A stretch of 11,222 bases of DNA, from positions 1 to 11,222 of the forward strand of contig DAIOLC010000054.1 of assembly GCA_036756425.1 (NCBI GenBank), read 5' to 3'. Both the position numbers and the translations under genes were made by a program. Positions 1 through 8,200 of this stretch are shown here, piece after piece (positions within the stretch are counted from its first letter, which is position 1; each line of letters starts with the position of its first letter). Under the pieces are notes generated by a model. The model was not told where the DNA came from and did not search any database. It saw only the letters and a program-made list of their open reading frames with translations. This DNA is from UBA6115 sp012514225. Lineage in GTDB: Bacteria > Bacillota > Clostridia > Christensenellales > Aristaeellaceae.

Positions 1-2287
1 CCGTCGCAAATCGGCTCAACTCTGCCCAGCTCACCAGCCAGGGCGTGGCGGTCGTGTGCGCCGGCGTCAGCTCGCCCATCAGCGCGTTGTCGCTGCGCTT
101 CAATTCGAGGCTCACCGCCGGCTTGACCGCGTCCGCGGGCGCCGTCACACCGGACGGGTAGGACCAGGCCTTGGTCGCGTTGACCGTCAGCAGCGTGTCG
201 TTCGTGTCGTCCCCGTCGTCGCTGCTCACGCCGTCATAGGTGTTTGTTACCGTGAATCCTGTTGCCTGGCTGCCGATCACGGAGGCCGTGTACCCGTTGG
301 GCTCCTTGACCTCGTAAGGCGTGTAGGTATAGGCAATCCCATCCGTTGCGTACCGGCTCAACCCCGTCCAGCTCACCAGCCAGGGCGTGGTAGTGGTATG
401 TACAGGCGTCAGCTCGCCCATCTGCGCGTTGTCGCTGCGCTTGATCTCCAGGCTCACCGCCGGCTTGTCCGCGTCCGCGGGCGCCGTCACGCCGGACGGG
501 TAGGACCAGGCCTTGGTCGCGTTGACTGTCAGCAGCGTATCGTTCGTGTCGTCCCCGTCGTCGCTGCTCACGCCGTCGTAGGTGTTCGTGACCGTGAAGC
601 CCGTGTCCGCGTCTCCGGAATAGCTTACCTTGTACCCGTTGGGCGCCTTGACCTCGTAAGGCGTGTAGGAATAGGCAGTGCCGTCCGTCGCAAATCGGCT
701 CAGCCCCGTCCAGCTCACCTGCCAGGGCGTGGCTGTCGTATGCACCGGCGACCTCTCGCCCATCAGCGCGTCGTCGCTGCGCTTGAGCTCCAGGCTCACC
801 GCCGGCTTGTCCGCGTCCGCGGGTTCTGTCACACCGGACGGATAGACCCAGGCCTTGGTCGCGTTGACCGTCAGCAGCGCGTCGTTCGTATCATCCCCGT
901 CGTCGCTGCTCACGCCGTCGTAGGTGTTTGTCACCGTGAAGCCTGACGCCTGGCTGCCGTTCACGGAGGCCGTGTATCCGTTGGGCGTCTTGACCTCGTA
1001 AGGCGTGTAGGTATAGGCAGTGCCATCCGTCGCGTACCGGCTCAACCCCGCCCAGCTCACCAGCCAGGGCGTGGCCGTGGTGTGCACCGGGGTCAGTTCA
1101 CCCATCAGCGCACCGTCGCTGCGCTTGAGTTCCAGGCTCACCGCCGGCTTGTCGGCGTCTGCGGGCGCTGTCACACCGGACGGGTAGGTCCAGGCCTTGG
1201 TCGCATTGACCGTCAGCAGCGTGTCGTTCGTGTCGTCCCCGTCGTCGCTGCTCACGCCGTCGTAGCTGTTCGAGATTGTAAACCCAGTCTCCTGGCTACC
1301 ACTCAATGAGGCCTTGTACCCGTTGGGCGCCTTGACCTCGTAAGGCGTGTAGGTATAGGCTGCGCCATCTGTCGCGTACCGGCTCAGCCCCGTCCAGCTC
1401 ACCAGCCAGGGCGTGGTTGTGGTGTGCACCGGGGTCAATACGCCCATCAGCGCGTCGTCGCTGCGCTTGAGCTCCAGGCTCACCGCCGGCTTGTCCGCGT
1501 CCGCGGGTGCCGTCACACCGGACGGGTAGGACCAGGCCTTGGTCGCGTTGACCGTCAGCAGCGCGTCGTTCGTATCATCCCCGTCGTCGCTGCTCACCCC
1601 GTCATAGGTGTTCGTCACCGTGAAGCCTGTCGTCTGGCTGCCGATCACGGAGGCCGTGTACCCGTTGGGCGCCTTGACCTCGTAAGGCGTGTAGGTATAG
1701 GCGGTGCCATCCGTCGCATACCGGCTCAGCCCCGTCCAGCTCACCAGCCAGGGCGTGGCAGTCGTGTAAGCCGGCGTCAGCTCGCCCATCAGCGCATCGT
1801 CGCTGCGCTTGAGCTCCAGGCTCACCGCCGGCTTGTCCGCGTCCGCGGGTGCCGTCACACCGGACGGGTAGGACCAGGCCTTGGTCGCGTTGACCGTCAG
1901 CAGCGCGTCGTTCGTATCATCCCCGTCGTCGCTGCTCACCCCGTCATAGGTGTTCGTCACCGTGAAGCCTGTCGTCTGGCTGCCGATCACGGAGGCCGTG
2001 TACCCGTTGGGCGCCTTGACCTCGTAAGGCGTGTAGGTATAGGCAGTTCCGTCTGTCGCATACCGGCTCAGCCCTATCCAGCTCACCAGCCAGGGCGTGG
2101 CTGTCGTGTGCACCGGGGTCAGCTCTCCCATCAGCGCGTCGTCGCTGCGCTTGAGCTCCAGGCTCACCGCCGGCTTGTCCGCGTCCGAAGGCGCCGTCAC
2201 CCCGAACGGATAGACCCAGGCTTTGGTCGCGTCGACTGTCAGCAGCGTGTCGTTCGTGTCGTCCCCGTCGTCGCTGCTCACGCCGTC
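1..2287 (-). repeat. Tandem array of 342-bp Cna B repeats (six full units plus a partial)
   Basis: The DNA string encoding GVSSDDGDDTND recurs with its first base at 221, 563, 905, 1247, 1589, 1931 and 2273, exactly 342 bp apart each time. Taking the Asp after TNTY as first residue, units span 1946-2287, 1604-1945, 1262-1603, 920-1261, 578-919 and 236-577, with a partial unit at 1-235. Each 114-residue unit has an Asp-rich linker (DGVSSDDGDDTND), then a Cna B fold with KAW (Lys), AVSLELKRSD, TPWLVSW, AYTYTPYEV (Glu), PNGY and TNTY (Asn). One unit has SNSY instead of TNTY but keeps the Asn. The array continues past the left edge, so the copy number is unknown. Confidence 0.95.
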
Positions 2288-5200
2288 GTAGGTGTTCGTC
2301 ACCGTGAAGCCGGTAACCGCGTCTCCGGAATAGCTCGTCTTGTACCCGTTGGGCACGTCCTCCCGGATGCTGAACGTATAGGCCTGGCCGTCGGAGTTTG
2401 TCAGTTCAACGTTGCTCCAGCTGCCGGCTGTCGTTCCAGGCTGCAGCGTCAGCTCGATTGCGTCAGGCGCCAGAACGGTGTTTCCGCCCAGCGTCCGGTA
2501 CAGGCTCAGGCTAACGGCAGGCACGGATGCGATTAGCGGCTCTCCGTTGATATCCTGCCAGATTTTTGTGACGCCGATGGTTCCCTGCGGAATCTCATAG
2601 GCGTTGCTGAAGGTCTGATTGTTGGTATCGTCCGCATCTGTATCGGTATATTCCTGCGTCAGGCTCAGCGAACCATCGGCTACGTAGGAGACGGAAACGG
2701 ACCAGGTAATGGTTTTTCTGTCATAATTCATGCCCGTTTCCGGGTTCGTCGGGAGAATTTCATTGATTGTATAGGTTAAGGTCAGGCCAATATCGTCCTG
2801 GTCAAAAGTCAGGGCGGCAAATGGAATGCCGCCGCCGGACTGGTTGGCTACGGTCTGCAGAACGTTGCCTTCGTGATCCTTGAGCTGGAAATCAAACGCG
2901 CCTGCTGTCAGCGTGCGGCCTGCCAGCGTTTTCGTGACCGACGGCGATGCGGTGGCTGTCATCGCATAGGTATTGGTAAAGTTCAGCGCATTGTAATTTT
3001 CGCTGGTTTTGATGGCCAGTGTGCCGTCGTGCGCGTCGGCGATGGTTTCGGTAATCGTATATACCGTATCGTCATATGTTACACCGACCAGGGAACCCGG
3101 AACCTCCCGTACCGTATAGGTGAAGGTGGCGCCGACGTCTGCGGCGGTATACGTCGCCGGCGAAAACGCGAAGGAGCCGCTGCCGGTCACGGTCTCGGTT
3201 TCCAGCAGCGTGCCGGTTTCGACCATTCCCTTGAACAGTTCGAAAGTGAACACGTCCGTGTCCGCGGCAGCCCTGCCATTGAAGGTTTTAGCGCCGGAGA
3301 AGGCCTTTCCTTCCGTGTCGTTGGGAATCGCTGTATTGATGAATTGCAGGTCGCCGCCTGACAAGGTACCGGTCGATGTGGCGCTGTAGCGGTTTCCATT
3401 GGCCAGCACCAACAGTTGTCCGCCGGCGCCGTCATCTGTCAGCCCTTCCTCCACGACGCTGTAGGCATAGGGGATTCCCTGGGCGTTGTACATGGGCAAT
3501 CCAGCCCAGGTGTAGTGATAGACGCCAGCCAGCTCCGCGTCTGCCACACCCGCCGCGTCCGGAAGCAGGGCTTCAGGGGTGTCCGCCCCCGCCGCACGCA
3601 TCAGCTTGAGCGTCACGGCGTAATAATCCGTGGACGGGCCATTCCGCCAGGTTTTGGTCGCGGAGAGGTTGAGCGTCGTCAGCTCGGTGTTCTGGTTGGT
3701 GACCATCACTTTGGCCGGTGTCTGGGCAGAGGCCTCTGTTACATCGATGACAATGCCGGGGGAATAGGCGGGGTCAAAGCCGTGGGAGGCTGTTTCGAAA
3801 ACCAGGTAGGTCCCCAGGTAGAGGCTGTCCAGCGCCAGGCTTTCTCCAGCCTTTAGGGTAAAAGGGCCTCTGACATAATCGTAGGGACCGAATACGATGA
3901 ACTCAAAATCCAGCGGCGTGCCGCCGGTTCCGGTATTTTTGTCGGTACCTCCCAGCGGCATGCCGGAGTTGTCGATAAGCGCCTTCTCGACGGTCAGCTT
4001 CCCTGTCGGCGCTTGAAGGGTATTGGTAACGGTTCTCCCGTCTATGGTTTTTATGAAGTTCAGAGGCGCCCAGGCCTCGTTGCCCACCTCGTTGACTTCC
4101 TCGATGAAGAACGTATAGGGCCGTCCGTCAATGGTGGTCTGGGGCAGGTTGTACCATACGGCTTTGCCGTCAACGGAGTCCGCGGGCACCAGGATATCGT
4201 CGGCGCCGGCGCCCTGGCCGACCTCGGTGATGGTCTGGCCCAGGTGATTGGTATACTGCCTGTACAGGCGAATCCAGACGTCTTCCTTGCCCGGCGCGGA
4301 CAGGGTGCCTGCTGCGGCGGTGAAATCCCAGGCCTTGTATGCGTCCACGTCCGCGCGGGGAACGACGTAGGTATTCGTCAGGTGCAGGGGATTTGTCGCG
4401 TCGGTTTCCATCGTGAAATTGGAGCCGGCCGGCAGCCCGGGGGTGAATCCCTCGCCTGTCAGCACGCCTTCCACTACGTAATAGGCATAGTCGTTGCCCT
4501 GCGGGTCGGTGGCGGGCAGTTTTCCCCAGTCGACCGTCACGGTTTCCGTTGATTCTGTCGACGCGGGAAGTTTCAGAACGCCCTGTCCGGCGTCCTCGTC
4601 CACCGATACGCCCGCGACCATGGAACTCCGGCGCAGCTGCAGCCAAAGCTCCGGCCTTGCGGCAGCGCCGTTGACCCAGGTCTTGCTGCCGGTGATGTTT
4701 TCCGCCGTCATCGGGGAGGAATAGGTGTTGGTCAGGTGCAGGGGGTTCTTCGCGTCGGATTCCATCGTAAAGTTGGAGCCGGCAGGCAGTCCGGAAACGA
4801 ACGTTTCGCCGGCCATGACGCCTTCTACAACATAATAGGTGTAGGCGTTGCCCTGTCCGTCCGTCAGGGGAAGCTTGCCCCAGTTGACCGTCACGGTTTC
4901 TGTCGCGTCTGTTGTGGCGGGCAGCTGCATGACAGCCTGCCCGGCGTCCTCGTCAACCGGTACGCCGGCGACCATGGAACTCCGGCGCAGCTGCAGCCAT
5001 AACGCCGGCCTCACAGCGGCGCCGTTGACCCAGGTCTTGCTGCCGATGACGTCTTCCGCCGTCATAGGGGACGAATAGCTGTTGGCAACCGTCAGGCCGG
5101 AGGCAACGGAGGTGAAGCCGGGCTTTAGTTGCGTAAGCTCCTGCACCGTATACGCGATGTCTGCGCCGCTGGCGTCCTTGAGCGGCAGATTCTTCCACAC

Positions 5201-8200
5201 ATAGCGCCAGGTGTCGGTATCCAGCGGCTCCAGCTCGCCGTCACCGGTGCCATTGCTTTCGTCGACGAAGGGGGCTCTGCCATAAACGATGCCGTCGCGG
5301 ATCTGGACGGCTCCCTGCATCAGCGCCAGCGTGACCGGCTCGCGCAAGGCTTCTCCGCCCGTCCAGTGTTTGGTGGCGACGACGTTGCCCCGCGGCGGGG
5401 TGTAGGTGTTGGTGATGACCTGCCTGCCACCCACCAGCACGGGTCCGGACGATTCATAGCTCGGGACGGTATTTTCAGTGACGGCGTAGGCATACTCCAC
5501 GCCGTTCAAGTCGAACCGATCCTGGTTCATCCACTGGGCATTCCAGGTTTTCAGGTCTGTGGAAGGCGCGGTCTCGCCAGTCGTGTCGACGGGATGGCCG
5601 TCATCCGCACCGTCAAGCTGGAGGGTAGCGGAGAAGCCCGTGTCCGCCACGCCGTTTGCCGAGCGCGTCAGGGTAAAGGTGACAGCCAGCCGGGTATCAG
5701 GGCCGTCCACCCATTTCTTTGCGGCGAGCACATCGATGGTGGTCGCCTGGTTGCGCACAAAGGTGCTGGCCGAGGACACTGCATCGTAATTTGCCGGCCT
5801 GCTGGTTTCAACGGCCCAGTAGCGGTATGCGTTCCCGTTTGCGTCATAGAATTCCAGGCCGGACCACTGCGCGAGCCAGGAGTCTGTTTCGCCGCTTGCG
5901 TCCGGCGAGCCGTCCATCACGATATTCATGTTCATGTCCACGAATCCGTTGCCGGGCGGTGGCGCGGTATAGTTTGTGTTGACGATGCGATACAGGGAGA
6001 AGGTAACCGTAGTGCCCGCATCCGGCAGGATATCCCAGTACTTTCGCGCGCGGAAAACGCCGTCGGTATACGTGTTGACCACATCCCACTGGTCAAGCAA
6101 AGCATCATAGGTGACAGACTGCCTGACGTAATGGATCGGCGGGCTGGATTCGGTGACGGTGTAAGCATATTCGTGCGTGGTCGCCGTCCCGGTGGCCAGG
6201 TCGACGGTTTGCTTGTACCGGGGCAGGTCCGCCCAGATTGTTTCCAGCGGCGTCGAGAGGGTGACGGTGCCGCCGTCATGGACGATCTGGCTGCTCAGGT
6301 CGGTTCGCTGAAGCTGCTTTCCGTCCTGGTTGAGTTCCACGGAAAACGAAACGCTGGTCTCGGTCGGGGGCAGGCTTTGCAGGTTGGTGATGGCTTTAAC
6401 GGCCTTGACCGACACGCCGTAATAGGTGTTGGTAATCAGCGCGTCGTAGGTGCCGCCCGGGTCCGCCGGGCCGAGGGTGCGCAGGTAGCCGTCCGGCACG
6501 TCAGGCTCTTCCGCCGTATAGGTATACTGGGCGCCGGTGTCCGGGTTCTCCACCGGCAGGTCTGCCCAGGTATAGGCGCCGCCTGCGGCCGGCAGGGTCG
6601 CCGTCCGGTAAGCGGCGCCGTTTCGCAGCAGGTAAACCGTCGCGCCACCCGCGGGTGCGGTTCCGCCGACCCAGTCCTTTTTAACGGTATAGCTGCGGGT
6701 CATCCAGGTGTTGGTGACGTTGAGCCCGCTCTCGTTTTTCTGGTAGTTGTGGGGGACGTAATCCGCGCCTGTGCTGGAAACCTCCCTGACCGTGAAGGTG
6801 TAGGGGTTGCCCGCCGGGTCTGCTGGCTCCAGCCCCGTCCAGGTGACGGAGTCGGTGTCGGAAAGATGGTTGACTTCCATGATGGCCGCGTCTGACGCAG
6901 GCTCCGGCGCCGCCATGGCGGCGCTTTGCCGCCATAGCTTGAACCAGACGGCGGGGTAGGGTTCCGGCCCGCCCCCGGCCCAGGTCTTGGTCGCCGTTGC
7001 CGTGGCGGTGAAGGTTGCGGTATATGCCTGGGGCTCAAACTGGTCGGCTGTTCCGGTGGTCGAGAGGGTGGGTAGAAGCGCTGTGTTTGTGCTGACAACC
7101 CGGCCTGCCTCATCCACCCAGGCCTTGAACGCATATCCTGTGGCTGCGGTCGCCGTAGACCCGACGGCTGTGCCGGTCTGTGCCTTTACGGACTCCTGCG
7201 CCAGGGATACGCTGCCGAAGGCCGCGTTCTGGGGTTTGTACACCAGCATCGGATCGTAATAGAAGGTCATCACGTTTCCGGTGGAACTCGACACCGTCAG
7301 GTCGACGCTTGCGGACAGGTTGACGCGGGTGTAGCCGGGAATCACCACCGGGTTGGTCTCGGTGACATAGCTGTAGTTTGTTTGCGGGTAAACCGTCTCG
7401 CTCCTCAGAACGTCGCCGGTCTGGTCTTCCAGATACTGGACGAGGTAGCCGACTTCGGTCGCGGGGGAATAATAGAACCAGACGGTCTTGCTCGCGTCCG
7501 CGGCAGCTTCGGACTTGCTCAGGGCGTCAGGCAGGTAGCCGAAAAGGTCCTCAGCGTAAAAGGTTGCTCCCTGCGAGCCGACCACGTAGGTCCGCGGGGG
7601 GGCCAGTTCGACCGCCGGGTTGCTGGCCAGGACGTACTTGGCCGTATAGACGGTTGAACTGGTAGTCGACCACTTGGCGTACACCTTTACGTTTTCGGTA
7701 ACCGGGGTGCCGAAGACGTAGCGTGTCTCCACGCCGTTGACCATGGTGTACCAGCCCTGAAACACTGCGCCTGTCCGGGTGGGCTCCGGGGGCAGGACGC
7801 TGGGCTGGTTGTAGTCCACCGGGGCCAGCGCGGTGCCGTTGGCGCCGGAAAGGTAGTCCGCGTAGGTTGGATACGTTGTGACGGTGTAGCGGTTGACTTG
7901 CCATCCCGCGTAGAGCAGCAGCGTGCTGGCCGGCATCGTGACCGGGTTGCCGTTCACGTCGGTGAGCGGGAAGGGGTACTGCGCGAACTGGTCCGTATAC
8001 CAGCCGGTGAAGGTATAACCGGTTCGCGTTGGGTTGGGCGGGATGCGGGTGGAGTTGATGGGAGCGCCGTAGAGCACGTTGTTGTAGGTTTTGGTCGCGG
8101 TAGCGTCCGGAAACTGCCCGCCGTTGGCGTTGTAAACCAGGTTGTAGGGGTTGCGGTTGTAGGTGAAGATATAGTTCCAGTACTCCCCATTGTACAGCGT

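Noticed and set aside
1..2287. Regularly spaced repeats as a CRISPR array
   Set aside because: The period is 342 bp, the whole unit is conserved rather than short repeats with unique spacers, and it is coding throughout.
56..2536. Plus-strand open frames with repeating Arg/His/Val-rich products (56-946, 1082-1309, 1424-2536)
   Set aside because: They lie codon-for-codon opposite the giant gene. They stay open because the sense strand rarely uses TTA, CTA or TCA. Their repetitiveness simply mirrors the Cna B array, and they have no Shine-Dalgarno or known domain.
4420..4795. LPAGS motifs in the duplicated Cna B domains as sortase signals
   Set aside because: They lie internally within folded domains, lack the LPXTG Thr-Gly, and are not followed by a hydrophobic segment and positive tail.
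5129..6895. 588-codon plus-strand open frame
   Set aside because: It is also in the register exactly antisense to the adhesin and shows no recognisable domain. The opposite strand encodes clear Cna B domains throughout.
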